Numbered from the stretch's first letter, positions 24,201 to 36,351 are shown. The stretch is 64,000 nt of DNA from Mya arenaria (GCF_026914265.1 NC_069125.1:6716117-6780116), one strand, 5' to 3'. Numbers and translations: made by a program. The notes: generated by a model not told the origin, from the sequence alone.

Positions 24201-24892
24201 CACAGGCGGATAGAGGCTATATGTATCTTCCATGGTTGACAGTGTAAGAAAGGAAAATCCCAACCCGAATGTATTTTTTTGCGGAAACGAGGTTTTTCGA
24301 GTGTTCACAGAACAACCTGCGCGAGGGTTGTGATGAACTTATCCAACACGAGTGGCCGTGAAATATGTTGTTTTCTCTCAGCTCAGTTAAACAAAATATA
24401 GTTAGATAAAATGAATTGTTTCCGCCGGATCCGTTTAATCTTTGTCCGTGGGCAAGATATTTCCAGCATGGCCAAATATTCGGACCCACTATATGGGGAG
24501 GGAAAAAACATACTAAGAAAATATCTCTATTGTGGATACAGTGGTGACTCCTTTAGTTTGAAAACAGCATAGGACATCACATCTATATCAAAGTGATTTT
24601 TTTTAAATGTATGACTTTTACACAGCTAAATTGTGTGTATGACTGTCCACTTTGTTTGATTGTGGTATGTTCTTGTAATTAGAATATTCGGTAAATATTA
24701 CAATTTAGCGTCTAGTAAAATGATATCAGTTTTAAGTACGTAGCTCTCATTGAACACTATTGATAATAAATTATTTTAGTGTCGTGATTTTAAAATCTAA
24801 AAGTTCCATGTACTTCACGTTATATATTTGTCATCGGAGTTATCTCGGTTCATCCATATTTGGTAGGATCAGTCATGCTTCCATTTTCGCGC

Positions 24893-24900
24893 CTATATAA
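24893..24900 (+). promoter_or_regulatory. TATA box of the 12-cysteine peptide gene, unit 1
   Basis: CTATATAA lies 58 bp before the ATG at 24958, in a short leader that is well conserved in unit 2. The spacing suits transcription starting near 24925. Confidence 0.75.
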
Positions 24901-24957
24901 GACGCCGCACGAGATGGGTGTCCACCAACCTGGAGATAACCATCTAACAGACTTAAC

Positions 24958-27414
24958 ATGAGGAACATCATTGCCTTGGCTGTCCTGGCTGGCCTTATAG
25001 GTAAGCAACATGTACAGTTTCTCACTTTGCTTTACATTTATTTTAAAAATAAAAAGTTAAAATCATTTTAAAAATAGATTCAGTTCACTGAAAGAAGTTA
25101 ATGGCACATGATTTGAAACATCAGCTTGACACATTAGTTTTGAGGGGGTTTCGTCGTTGTGCCCCCTCCCCCCTACAGTTATGTATTCTTAGATCCACCA
25201 CTGATACTCCTATTACACGTACGCACGGTACTTATCAGATACCACATTTCGCTCAAATTGTCTGATCTTATTTATAGCCATTTCACTGGCACCGGATTTT
25301 CAAACACAATCATTTAAAAAAAATAAAAAAAAAATGTTATAATTCTAAACTAAAAATTATGATACCGAAAATGTGGAAAAATGTTCAATTTGTTTTTTTT
25401 AAATATGCACTTTGTACTGTATATAAGTATAATATTTAAAAAAAATAAAATGATTGAGTTTGAAAATCCGGTGCCAGTGAGCCATTTAAAGTGTAATATC
25501 TACGCATTCGGAGCTCCTCGGCCATTTTTATCGAAAACAACCTCGGATGTATGCCGGTACATCAGTTGAAGTAGTTCGTAAATTTTGAATTATATCATTA
25601 ATTAAATATAGTGTTTTAGAGTTGTATTTATTGATCTTAGTTTAAATTGATTGACAGTGAAGTGTAACATTGCAAACATAATTAATATTCCCAAGAGTTA
25701 AGTCATAAAGTTTAACTGCTAAATAAACTACGCGATCTACTTGCAGCGGACTTAAACGTTCCACTTTTTGAGTATGTAAACCGTCCAAATAATCCGAGCT
25801 TATTTTCGATAAAAATAGACGAGGAGCTCCGAATGATATCTACGGTGTCATTCAAATAGACATACGTGCTATCTTTTATCTCGTTTAATTGACTTCCGTT
25901 TCTCGTTTAACGACTTAGTAACTTGTTAACTGCGATGATAAAAGGAAATTGCAAAAATACAATTAAATAATAAAATTATTCTAGTTTAAGTGGGAGAAGA
26001 ACCCATGCCAAAATAGTATAGAAAAACAAAAGCAGAACCACTCGACCACAGGGACTTATTTATACTCTATAATTTGTTAAATACCTAGTGTGTATCACGT
26101 GGTCATGTCTATCAACCGATCACGCGACATCTTTTTGCTGTGTTGCGTTAGCAACGTCTTTTTTAAATCAACATTTTTTGTTGTCAGTATCTTAGTTTTA
26201 ACACTCTTGATGATTTGAAACACTTTATTTCGTATTTGAAACAAATGCATTTCAGTAGCGGTTTCAGAGGAGGGCGCACCCGGCTCGCGCCTCCCCTAAA
26301 ATTGTTTCAAGTTTACTTTTAATGTCAAATTCGGAAATACGTTCATATTGCATAATTTCGGCATAGAAATTGTAAAAATATCTTAAGCTTCTAACCCCAA
26401 ACCCCCGTGCTACGACTTTTTACTATTAGAATGTCGGTACTGTTAGACGGGCGAATGTCAAAAGGTTGCTTCCCTTAATTACACCCCCTCTAACGTCAAT
26501 TCTTGGGCCGCCCGCGCATTTCAAAAAAATCATCAAGGTGATGAAAGATCGTCTGTTTGTGCGTCCGCCCGCCCGTTACTATCGTGTATAAGCTTTAACT
26601 TGCTAATTTGAATTCGATTTTGGGAAGATGTCTCAAATGTCAATGCTAAACGTAGAAATCGTTTTGCTATAACTGTGAAAATTGAACAATTCGGCGGCCT
26701 TTGTTATCTTGACAGTTCTTGCTTATTTTTTAAGCCCTTGTTGCCAGTGAATCGTGCCTTTTGGGTACGGCATCTTGTAACCACGAGACTTGTACTGGCA
26801 CTGGATGGACCGTACACTGCGTGAACCGAGTCTGCACGTGCTTGCAAGACACAGGTTTGTAGACAGATATTGTTTATTGATTAAATGAAATGAAATGTCT
26901 TTAGCAAATTAGTGCTACTTTTAAATAGTCAGGACCATATTTGGATACGGGTAGATATGGCAACATTATTCTCTATAGAAAAGGTGCAGATCGCTAATGT
27001 ATACTGTACAGCATGTTCGTGCTCGTTGTTAGTGGTCTTCATTGATGAAACACTTGCCCTTGGACAACTTGTCACCATTGATTCCTAGATAGTTTGTCTT
27101 TTCAATGTCTTCGTGATGTCGCATTGTTGATGATACAATCGAAACCACAAGTACAAGCCGATGTGGCTGTCGAAATGAACAAGAATCAAGCCCAGACTGA
27201 CTCAAAAATAAAACACACCTGCTGTTTCTTTTACGCAATCGATAGGTTGAACTAAAATGTCTTGGGAAAACTGGTTGGAGTATAAAAACAGCCACCACTC
27301 TTACCTTTTTCAGGTAACAGATGTGCAGCTGCGGGGGACTGCAACTGTGACAACGGAAGAACTCCACATTGCATTGACGGACACTGCAGATGCGGATTCG
27401 GCGGAGGCCGTTAA
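24958..27414 (+). CDS. Secreted 12-cysteine peptide, likely I84-type serine protease inhibitor, copy 1
   Basis: Three exons join in phase: 24958-25000, 26735-26854 and 27314-27414, with AG/GT borders. The 87-residue product begins with a signal peptide (MRNIIALAVLAGLIALVAS), leaving a mature chain of about 68 residues. The cysteines run C-x6-C-x4-C-x8-C-x4-C-x-C, then x7, then C-x5-C-x-C-x7-C-x4-C-x-C, and the chain ends GFGGGR. The motif HCxxxxCxC occurs twice (HCVNRVCTC, HCIDGHCRC), so the peptide is a double module. Size, 12 cysteines and signal peptide match the bivalve I84 inhibitors described from oyster and clam (cvSI-type), which block subtilisin-like proteases. That family assignment is inference from pattern; an antimicrobial or shell-matrix role is possible. 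A minus-strand 190-codon frame over exon 3 is considered a shadow. Confidence 0.8.
25277..25487. mobile_element. Fold-back element flanking the hAT-like MITE, unit 1
   Basis: ACTGGCACCGGATTTTCAAA near 25287 is repeated inverted near 25460-25478 (TTTGAAAATCCGGTGCCAGT), giving arms of about 34 bp around an A/T-rich loop. It lies in intron 1 of the peptide gene and recurs in unit 2 near 52451-52655. Confidence 0.7.
25504..25835. mobile_element. hAT-like MITE with 8-bp target duplication, unit 1
   Basis: Inverted termini are CATTCGGAGCTCCTCG at the left and CGAGGAGCTCCGAATG at the right, extending inward through TTTTTATCGAAAA. Flanking ATATCTAC at 25496-25503 and 25836-25843 is an 8-bp direct repeat, the size typical of hAT elements. 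It is non-coding, 332 bp, in intron 1 of the peptide gene. Confidence 0.75.
26262..26520. repeat. Dispersed GC-edged repeat, copy 2
   Basis: It carries the same ordered landmarks as 8586-8825: CGCGCCTCCCCTAAAATTG, CCCCAAACCCCCGTGC and TACACCCCCTCTAACGTCAA. It lies in intron 1 of the peptide gene. Confidence 0.6.
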
Positions 27415-27444
27415 ACCAATCACTATTTGATGTAAACATAAGGA

Positions 27445-27450
27445 AATAAA
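27445..27450 (+). terminator. Polyadenylation signal of peptide gene, unit 1
   Basis: AATAAA lies 31 bp after the TAA stop, followed by a T-rich stretch. Confidence 0.7.
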
Positions 27451-28539
27451 ATGAATTCCGTTTATCCTGTTTTATTGACCAATTGCCAGATGCGGATGAC
27501 ACAGTCAGTGAACCAACAATTGTAAAACGGGTGTTTGCCTCTATTTGTATTGTTGTGAAAGACCATCCCTGTGGGGAACCACATCGCAAACGTAAGGCCA
27601 TTTATTTTATTAATTGGTTAACGGATTTTTTTGAGAAAAAAAAATGTCGGAGGGGTGGTGGGAAAAAAAGAGGAATACAGACAAGTTATTCATTTTTTAC
27701 AATACATGTATTTTTCATAGTGTTGGTGGCGAAACCCAAAACCCAAAGATCAAATTATCAACAAACAGAAAAGACATGGACACATATGAAGACATTTGAA
27801 AATGAATAAATGCTTAGGTATGTTTTATTTTCTATGCAACACAATGTCTGCAATGCCTCAATATTAAAATAAATGTTGATATGTATTCAAATGCTCACTT
27901 TGTCATACACATATAGTTGGCTTTACAGTCCAATTTTCTCTCCTACCAATTTTAGATGTAAATTAATGTAATCATGATATAAGCATTTTATTCATTTCTC
28001 ATAATAAAATAATGCCACATAAAGTCAATATTATTACAAACTTTCAGTTTTAGTGTCACTTTTGTTTATTTAAAGCGCATTTCTGACTGCAAGAGTTTTA
28101 CTTTGCAACACTATCCCCACATATCGGCCTAGCAATGAAATATGCCTGTGTCTGACCAGCAATTGGCTCCGTATTGCTCGGCACTACTTCTTTTTCTCAA
28201 CAGAAAAAGTACACTGTAGCAAATTTCACTGACACACCTGCATTATAAAAAAAAAACGTTATGTTTAAACTTTACATTGTTCCAAGACTCAATATTTTTT
28301 AAATGGAATAAGAAAATGTAAATAATAAAAATGAATTTATATTCAGCCATGCATTATTGAAATTAAGATATTTTTCTGCAGCTTTAGCAAAATTTAAGTT
28401 ATCCAAGATTTTGATTACTTGAATAGTAGGTGGTCTCCATATATGTAACAATTAATGACCTCTCGGAAAAACAGAGTGTTGTGGCATGGGCTTGGGTCTG
28501 GGAATAGGTGAGCTCCACATGATAAGGTTATAAGTATCT
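27451..28539. other. Intergenic DNA without recognised genes, unit 1
   Basis: AT-rich, colinear with 54627-55713 in unit 2 with only scattered differences. No domain-bearing frame or repeat was recognised. Confidence 0.5.
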
Positions 28540-28935
28540 ATCATGTGTTTCCGGTACGGATAGAAAAATCCGACCCGAGGGCACGTGCGTAAGCCGGTAA
28601 CGAGGCTTGCCGAGTTACCGGCCACGCAGCGTGCCCGAGGGTCGTATTTTTCGATCTGGACCGGAAAAACATGATTGATATTTTTACTTGCATATCTAAA
28701 TTTAACAATTTGTGGAAATAATGACATTGAAAACGAACTTTTGTACAATTACACCAAAAATCGCGTGCGACGTTGTTTACTGACGTCATAGAGCGCAGAC
28801 ATTTTGAATAACTAAAAATAGCGTTTTTTAACGATTATTTATTTTCAATTTTAATTAAAAGTCTTGCAAACATATATATTTGATTGCGCTATATTGAAAT
28901 GGCATAATATATTTTTAAGTTAAAGTGGGGTAAAC
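28540..28935. repeat. Hairpin-headed dispersed repeat, copy 1 of unit 1
   Basis: The 136-bp head 28540-28675 is palindromic: ATCATGTGTTTCCGGTACGG at the left is mirrored by CCGGACC-type GGACCGGAAAAACATGAT at the right, with inner GAGGGCACG and CGTGCCCGAG also mirrored. About 260 bp of tail (CGCGTGCGACGTTGTTTACT) is shared with the copy at 29761. Short open frames here are repeat-derived. Confidence 0.75.
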
Positions 28936-29020
28936 ACACAATAAAAACGTGAGCTTCAGAACAAGCACATTCCTCGACTTCACTTAAATTGAAACAATTC
29001 ACGACAGTGACTGTAGCCTG

Positions 29021-29093
29021 CAGACTATAGGTTTGAACCCGGGACCTTTGACTTGGTATACTAGCATTTTACCGACTGTGTTAACCGGGCCAG
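29021..29093 (-). repeat. tRNA-derived repeat, unit 1
   Basis: On the minus strand an A-box-like GGTTAACACAGTCGG is followed by a B box GGGTTCAAACC. The acceptor ends do not pair well, so a tRNA pseudogene or SINE head is more likely than a functional tRNA. Confidence 0.6.
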
Positions 29094-29308
29094 CTTAGAA
29101 CTGCTAGAGTTAATATACATATGTATATATACATACACTCATTAACGAAGTTCTGAACGATCGGCCCATTCATTGGGTACAAAACAGTTTCAAGACACTC
29201 AACACTCGAGACTGGATTTTAAGGGGCGCAATATATGTTGATGCAAAAAAGACTTGAATGATCGAAATTAAAAAGCATATGATTTGTGTACAGTTAAAGA
29301 AATAAGCC

Positions 29309-29474
29309 TTAAAGCTGCACTCTCACAGATTTACCGTTTTTTCAACTTCATTATTTTTTGTCTTGGAATTACAAAATTTTGCGTAAATATCTGCTAACCA
29401 GTAATGAAAGGCTGCTGACTGCTGTTATGTGATAAATTACATGGTATGTATTACTTAGTCATAAAGTAGACTAT
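29309..29474. mobile_element. TTAA-type MITE (AGCTGCACTC family), unit 1, truncated
   Basis: The left end is TTAAAGCTGCACTCTCACAG. The interior (TTTTTTGTCTTGGAA, GCGTAAATATCTGC) is the reverse complement of the interior at the same locus in unit 2, and the right terminal repeat is missing. Confidence 0.7.
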
Positions 29475-29760
29475 AACGTGTTAGGCAATCATGCTTGGTG
29501 TCCGTCAAAATACTCCAAGCCCTAGTTCATATTATGCCTTTAATTACTTTGGCGGTGACGTCACAAGGTAGTTCACCATTCAATGAGCACTTTTGAGTTT
29601 TACCAATGATTGAAAATCGACCGATTGTTTAGAATATTGTTAAATGAACGACACTATTAATATCATCATTGTTAACTTTCAAATCTGTTTTGCTCTTGAA
29701 TTTTCATAGACACATTATTGATCTGCAATATTCTAACAAAATTCGAGATAATAAGTATCC

Positions 29761-30180
29761 ATCATGTGTTTCCGGTAGGGATTGCAAACAAATCCTTCTC
29801 GAGGGCAAGAGCCTAAGCCGTTAGCGAGGCTTACCAAGTTACCGGCGACGCAGCGTGCCCGAGGGTCGGATTTTTTTTATCCGGACCGGAAAAACATGAT
29901 CGGATATTTTTTCATATATAAAAATTCAAATTTGTGGAAAAATTGACGTAGAAAACGCACTTTTGTTCATTTCACCAAAAAGCGCGTGCGATGTTGTTTA
30001 CTGACGTCATAAAGCGCAGTAATTTTAAATCACTATTGACGTCAAATAGTTCCTCTTAAAATCGCGTTTTTAAGATTATTTATTTTCAATTTCAATTAAA
30101 CTCTTGCATACTTATATTTTTGATTGCGATTTATTGAAATGGCTTAATATACTTTTCATAAACCATACAATGACAGAAGT
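29761..30180. repeat. Hairpin-headed dispersed repeat, copy 2 of unit 1
   Basis: The head 29761-29900 has mirrored ends ATCATGTGTTTCCGG and CCGGACCGGAAAAACATGAT, and the tail GCGCGTGCGATGTTGTTTAC matches the copy at 28540. This places two diverged copies 1.2 kb apart inside each duplication unit. Confidence 0.75.
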
Positions 30181-31061
30181 AAAAAGTGGCGCGTTGTTGC
30201 GCGTGACTCATCTTACATGGGGGGTGTGCAATACAGTGTCAACTTATGTTAAGTTCAAGCAAAAAAGAGGCTTTATCTCTTTTCATTCAACTTAATATTT
30301 TCTTTTTAATATTCAGTTATCGCAAAAAGTTTTGTTCAAATGGCAATTTGGGCAGTTCAAAATTGGAAAAATAAGTGAACTTAAAGTGGAGTAAGTAGTA
30401 GCTGGTCGATTACTTTACTATTTGAGAGGGTTCAACCGAATCTTATTGAGAACCCTGGATATTTCATTCAGAACATAAGCACTCGTTTCCTGTACTGACA
30501 GCTGGATCTTGATCAATAACTTTGGTTCGTGAGCATATTTAAGTATCATTTTTGAAAAAGCAGAGTTTAAAACATGCTTCGATTCAATTTCATTTTCAAG
30601 CTAAATGCAACACAACTTGGAATTTGACAAGAGTCCATTCAATACTTAAAAATTGAATCAGTGTGGTATTTTCAAACAAAGCAGCAATAGCCCTTTCGGC
30701 CAAACGAAAAGCCGCAAACCTTTGAACAACCATTTTTTTCTAAAACATTGAATCAATTTAAGCTTACTAAAATGCATCAGTTTGTCTTGTGTTCATTGAC
30801 AGTCAAAACATTATTATAACTATATGCCGAACTTATTGCTTCTCGAACAAATGGTGAAACAAAAGAAATGGACCAAACTCACTAAAACTGAAAAATTCTG
30901 AAAGTATCTGGTTTCAGATGCTAAATTTTGCACAAACGTAAGAGAACGGTGTTTTTCCATTGTCTATATGTTGCTCAATAATTAGACATTTGCTGTCATA
31001 CGTTTGAATAATTTACACACACACAAGTGTGACAGGGTTGACTAACATCTTCATTCTCTAG
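30181..31061. other. Intergenic DNA without recognised genes, unit 1
   Basis: AT-rich and colinear with unit 2. I see no convincing exon, repeat border or RNA gene. Confidence 0.45.
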
Positions 31062-31542
31062 AAATATGGGAAGAAGTGCTGCATCGACTCCCGGTTTCAG
31101 ATTGCTGGACCAGTTCAGGTTGCTGACACATCGGAATCTGCAAATATCATGAAAGCAATGTTTTTAACGAATTTAACTATTATACCATTTACTACTGTGA
31201 AGGTACGCAAGATGCCTTAATACAATCATTTGAGGCATACACAACCCCATATGAAGTCATAAATTTGATAAATAGTGCAGATTTCATGCATTTAAAGATC
31301 AAGTTGATGAACTAAATTATGCTTGGATATTTTGCAATGAGTATTTAACAACTCTAATGTAAAACCCCACTAATTGACTAAAAAGAAGCATCGAAACAAC
31401 ACATGCTTAGAATCTATTCTTACTTTTAGTCCATATTCCATTCTCCGGAGGCGGTATGGAATTCTTAACGGGACCATTCTTTGAGCAGCACAAATTTTTG
31501 TCCTTCAAAGATTTTCCACAGCTTCAGCAATCGGGCGGCTAA
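31062..31542 (+). other. Two exon-like open blocks conserved between units (unit 1)
   Basis: Block X (31062-31202) lies between TTCTCTAG and GTACGC and is open for 47 codons (KYGKKCCIDSRFQI...TTVK). Block Y (31430-31542) follows TTTTAG and stays open to a TAA (GGGMEFLTGPFFEQHK...). Both are open in unit 2 as well. The phases of X and Y do not match directly, no first exon was found, and the minus strand is also partly open, so the gene status is uncertain. I recognise no family. Confidence 0.3.
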
Positions 31543-32689
31543 AGAAAAAATAAACAATTCATTTGTGTTTTAACAGAATGCTTAAATGTATGTAGGTGTA
31601 TTTAGGGAAAAGGCAATAATCTAAATGTAACCGGCATACTTTTTATCCGAATTACTATGCGACAATTTACATAGTTCAATTCAAACCACTGAATGAATGA
31701 TTGAATGTGAATGAATGATTGAATGTGAATGAATGATTGAGTGAGGTGAGCAGTAGTATTTCTTTAAAAGAAGACTTTTGTTTGATTTTTGCCATTGTTG
31801 AAATAGATGATTTCTTGTCCAAAAGTTGAAATCAAATGTTCACTAAATAAATCAACAACCTGCATCATAAATAAAGTAAGTTTTGTTTAACTGTTCATAG
31901 AATTAGATCTGAATGTAACGCTCAAGTAAAAGAGCAAACAAAATAGTTTCACAACACAGACTAATGACCAACGCTAAGAGATCGTTTTTTCATTAGAAAA
32001 TGATATACTATGAAAGCCGCGACCAGAAATTATTGACAAACGGCATGAAACAAAGTCATTTAGGAATGAAACAAACAGGATAAATAAACTTAAAGAACCA
32101 AGCTAACTCACACAATGCTGACGTTTGGAAATTGTGCAATAGTAAAAAAATACCGCATGATGTCGTAGACCAATTTAATTTTGGCTGGCTGTTCTGTCAT
32201 CCTTCCGATCCTTGTAAAAACAATAACAAAGTTATATTATGATATATGTAGGAATTGTATAAATAAATAGATGCACAATATTGATGGAATTACTCAAAAC
32301 TAATTTTCATAAGTTAATAAACTAGAGTGTTCGATTGGGGTAAAGGGGTGGATGGCTTTGGTTCATACATGTACTATATTTTGTATGAGGGGTGGACTCA
32401 GTGAGTTAGACCCACTTTCCACGCTCACTCCGAGGGAATAAGTCGTCCGATTTTATAACCCTGCTGCGGAACTCCGCGTCTGAGGAGATAGCAAGAAATA
32501 TTTTATTTCCTATTAATACGTTTTTATCCCTGTGTTCATTTTAAGTCGCATACAGTTCTAACAAGCAATTTATTTGTACATGCGTGTTTAAAAGCGAATT
32601 AAATATTGTCTGGTCTTGTTCGTTTAAACATTATATATATTACAACAATTGTGAAGAAAGTTATGATAACTTCTACGAAGTGACTCTTG
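31543..32689. other. Intergenic DNA, unit 1
   Basis: It includes a small tandem of GAATGAATGATTGAATGT near 31694-31745. No gene is recognised; colinear with 58757-59915 in unit 2. Confidence 0.5.
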
Positions 32690-32794
32690 TTGGTACGATG
32701 TTGCGAGAGAGTGTGGTCTCAAGTTGTGGGAGAAACCAGTGTGCCCGGAGAAAACCCACTTGTCCGAGGGTGCTAACCACTGCACCAGCCGGCC
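32690..32794 (-). repeat. SINE-like tRNA-derived repeat, unit 1
   Basis: The minus strand reads GGCCGGCTGGTGCAGTGGTT (A-box-like) and then GGGTTTTCTCCGGGCACACT, a core-like stretch common in tRNA-derived invertebrate SINEs. No tail is clear. Confidence 0.55.
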
Positions 32795-33079
32795 AACATT
32801 GACTAGTTAATACATGCATTGAATCATTGATTTATTGCCCCTGTTTGTATTTCGTGTAAAACAGCTGACATTTTACACCATTGTGAACCATGACCCTTTA
32901 TGTCATGCATGTGTAGTGCTGAGAATCAGTTCCACTTTGACTATCAATAATCGGTTCCACTCAAGTAACATATTATCGAAAGTACAATCGGTTGTAACTT
33001 GTAATCTTTAACTATGCTTATGGTACCTCATAATCTGTATGTTTGTTATTGAGTGTTGTTGTTGTAACTTTCAGCCATA

Positions 33080-34559
33080 GACAACATTTAAAGGCATTTC
33101 GAGCGAATGCAGGCTATGATAACCACATATATTCTTAAAGTACAAGCTTTAAATTACCTTTTAAGCCAATAAAAAAGGGGGGTCAAGTTATTCCTAAGAA
33201 AAATCACTCCACTTGAAAAACAAACTCTAAAAATTGCACTGTCCGCCATGACAGATCTTCCAAAATGACCTTTCAACTATAGGGCAGAGGTTTATGCTTT
33301 AATCTCTACTCTAAATAATAAATCAAGCAAGAATAGATACTTAAGGTATAAAAGTTTCAGGAATAATGATAGTTTTGATTTACAGTGTATTGAGCATGTG
33401 AAAACATGTATATCAATCATAAGAACATTTTTTTTTATTGAGAATTTTCCACACAACAGAAGTACATATGACGTAATGGTGACGTCATTCCTGAACCAGT
33501 ATTAAATTATGTCATTTTTTTATTTTTTTTAAAGATCGCATATGTTTAAATAAAGATTATTGTAGGAAATTTATTTACCTAACTGCTAATAAGCAGTATA
33601 TATTTATTTCTTATAATAAGCTGAATGCTGGAACATATTATGCTTTCAAATAAAACATAACAGAGGAAAACAAATGCTCGAACATAAATTCGAAGTTATA
33701 CCATATATTCAATATATGTCCAAACTTTCTGACTCTGGCTTTGCCACTGGTAAAATATGTTTTTATATGGTACTCGTGAAATGAAATACAATCTTACACA
33801 GAAATTAAGAAATATCCCCTATATTCTTTACTGTTTTATTCCAATTGTAGAAATGCGAAAAAGGAAGACCATCATTTTAAGCATGATTGCTTTTTACAAG
33901 ACAGAACAATTCAAAATTATGCACTTTAGTTCAAATATTTGAATTTTTTTATGTTAGCCCTGATTAGTATTTACTCAAGCATTGCTTCACTGTTAAAACA
34001 GATGCATTGTTGATAATTGTTGAACAACATTTATTATAAATGTCTGTATGACTTAATCACGTATTAGTAATGTTTGTTTCACAAATCAACTGTTACAGAA
34101 TTTAAGGATATTTAGATGCAAAATCTTGTTTTGGTTTTGAATTGATTGTTAGGGTAGAAAACTTATGTCCCAAAGTTAGTTTAAATAAAAGAGTTGTCTT
34201 TCTTGTTTGGCTTGTACTCATAAAGCCGATTATTTCTTCGACAAAAATAAATGTTCATTTAATTGTAGTATTGTTTTGTGATAAGAAGTATTGATTAAGG
34301 TGCTCATGTATGATCACAAATTAAGAGGTCGAAAAATGGTTTAACAATTACAGAATAGAGATCATTGTTTTCATTTTATTTTTCTGAATCTGTGCAGAAG
34401 AATAAGTCAGGTTCATCAAACAGAATAACAATACCTAAATGAAAGATAAACAAAATAAGCACTTTGCAAAATGTCCCATGATAACAATAAACAATTATAT
34501 AAAAAGTACAGTAAAAAAATAGCTTCATTCATAAGTTAAGTGGCGGATTCGAAGTCTAG
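33080..34559. other. Unique spacer between the two duplication units
   Basis: About 1.5 kb of AT-rich sequence has no counterpart elsewhere in the window. I see no gene. Confidence 0.6.
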
Positions 34560-34745
34560 TGACCTGGTAATCAGTATTGATAGAATAGGGAACAATTATT
34601 GATTAACCTGGTAACAAGTATTCATAGAATTGGGAACAATTGTTGATTGACCTTGTAACATCTATTGATATAATTGGGAACATGGTAACCAGTAATGATA
34701 GAATTGGGAACAATTGTTGATTGACCTTGTAACCAGTATTAAGTA
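34560..34745. repeat. 44-bp array remnant
   Basis: Four imperfect monomers of the array seen at 9378-11775, including the same shortened monomer (ACATGGTAACCAGT) found near 11690, mark the left edge of unit 2. Confidence 0.9.
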
Positions 34746-36072
34746 TCCGGATCAACATAAAACAACGTGCAGAAATGTGTATGACAATTTTGTTATATGT
34801 TTTAAATACTAAACTCACTATTTGGTATGTTTTCTTACGGAAAATAACTTCTGTATATGTCCATTTCTTTCCATAAAATTATTACCATATTTTTTTTCTT
34901 TATTACAGGACAATGACTATCATCCATATCCATTTGCTGGAAACAGACTAGCTACAGTTATGATTCAGGTAGTATCTCTATGGCTTTTCTGTTAACGGGC
35001 AAATTACACCCATTCCGAATTGACTACTCAATTATTTTTTTCTGTTCAGTTATTAACCATATGGTTATAGCATATCAGACCATTGGCTACTTTCCATTTG
35101 TAAAGGTTAAAAGCTGAATGGGTTGTGATTTAAAAAGAAAACTTGCCGAACATGCTGGATAAACTTGATCTTTTTTGTTAGTTTACATTTTCACTGTATG
35201 TATTCCTACTGGCGTCGATTTAAAAAATAGTGGTTGGTTCTGTTGTTTATTATTTAGGACTCAAATGGACCTCAATTCCTATTTAGGATGTTTTGGTCGA
35301 GAAACATTCGACACATCTATGGTATTATATAAAACATAACTTATAGGAAATGTATTTAAATACTAAAGTGTTCTGTAACCTATTGTTACCGGGTCTGTTG
35401 TTAATTAGACATTATTACTGGGGCGGTTCTATTAAAACATTATTACTGGCGTTGTTTTATAATACATTATTACTGGTGCGGTTCTTTTTAGACATTTTTA
35501 CTGGGGCACAGTGGTATTTCCGAAGATGGACATCGGTGCCCATATCCAAAAGGTTTGCCGACTTTTACTCAAGTTTATTAAATTTGCAAAAATGGTCATA
35601 TTTACAATATTTCAAAATATCAAATAAATAAAAACATTATAAAAATATTATATAAACAAATGGGAAAGGTTGTTGTCTTGGTTCGACCACATTTGAAATA
35701 GCAGAGGTATGTGGATGTGTTACTTATCAACAAACTAAGAGAAAAATGTAAACTATCGTATAAGTCGGAGTCTATTTGCAAAGTTAATAATTATGATAGC
35801 GACTAGTAAAATGGAACTCTCTTTTTAGGGGTCAGCTATCGTTTGGGAGAACTTGAAGCAGAATGGAAAACCAAGCCCGAAGTCCACACATCAGTATTGC
35901 CCGAGTATCGTCGGACCGCAACTTGGTATGAAATTGCAAATTATATATTTACATGTATAGCTATTCATACTGGATCACGAATACTCGTCGGCAATGATAT
36001 GTAAAACTTGCAGTGAGACGAAGTTTCAAGACACCAGTTATCGAAAAGGTAAAAAAGCTGTGAGTGTTTATA

Positions 36073-36246
36073 TAGTCAAACCCCGTCGGCTCGAACTCGC
36101 TTAGCTCGAATTCCTGTTTCTTCGAACTGAATGTTAAAAACCGATTCCTTTATACTGAACGTAATCATTATCGCTTGGCTCGAATTTTCCGAGGCTCGAG
36201 GTATTTACGCTGGTCCTTTGAAGTTCGAGCCATCGGGGTTCGACTG
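36073..36246. mobile_element. CAGTCGAACC MITE, copy 4
   Basis: This is the unit 2 counterpart of 13297-13470, with TAGTCAAACCCCGT and the inverted GGGGTTCGACTG termini and flanking TA. Confidence 0.85.
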
Positions 36247-36351
36247 TAGTTATTCATATTGGATCACAAAAACTCGTCGGCAATGATTTATATATCTTGC
36301 AATGTGACAAAATTTAAGACACCAGTTATCGAAAAGCTGTGAGTGTTAATA

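Larger units (their letters stand above)
11555..33079. repeat. Segmental duplication unit 1
   Basis: It is colinear with 34560-60305: P4HA 3' exons, MITE pair, 48-bp array, 37-bp satellite, 26-bp array, 12-cysteine peptide gene, MITEs and tRNA-like repeats all recur in the same order and orientation. Similarity ends after GCCATA at 33079 and 60305. The left border lies within the 44-bp array and cannot be placed to the base. Confidence 0.95.

Noticed and set aside
27029..27601. 190-codon open frame on the minus strand, also open in unit 2 at 54205-54777
   Set aside because: It overlaps exon 3 of the peptide gene in antisense, has no recognised domain, and its conservation is explained by the recent duplication.
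28452..28789. Minus-strand frames of 82 and 98 codons
   Set aside because: They lie across the hairpin-headed repeat and recur wherever that repeat occurs.
31430..31542. Minus-strand Cys-rich reading with an in-frame TGA after Cys, as a selenoprotein idea
   Set aside because: No SECIS-like structure was seen, the plus strand is open without a stop, and splice phases on the minus strand lead to early stops.
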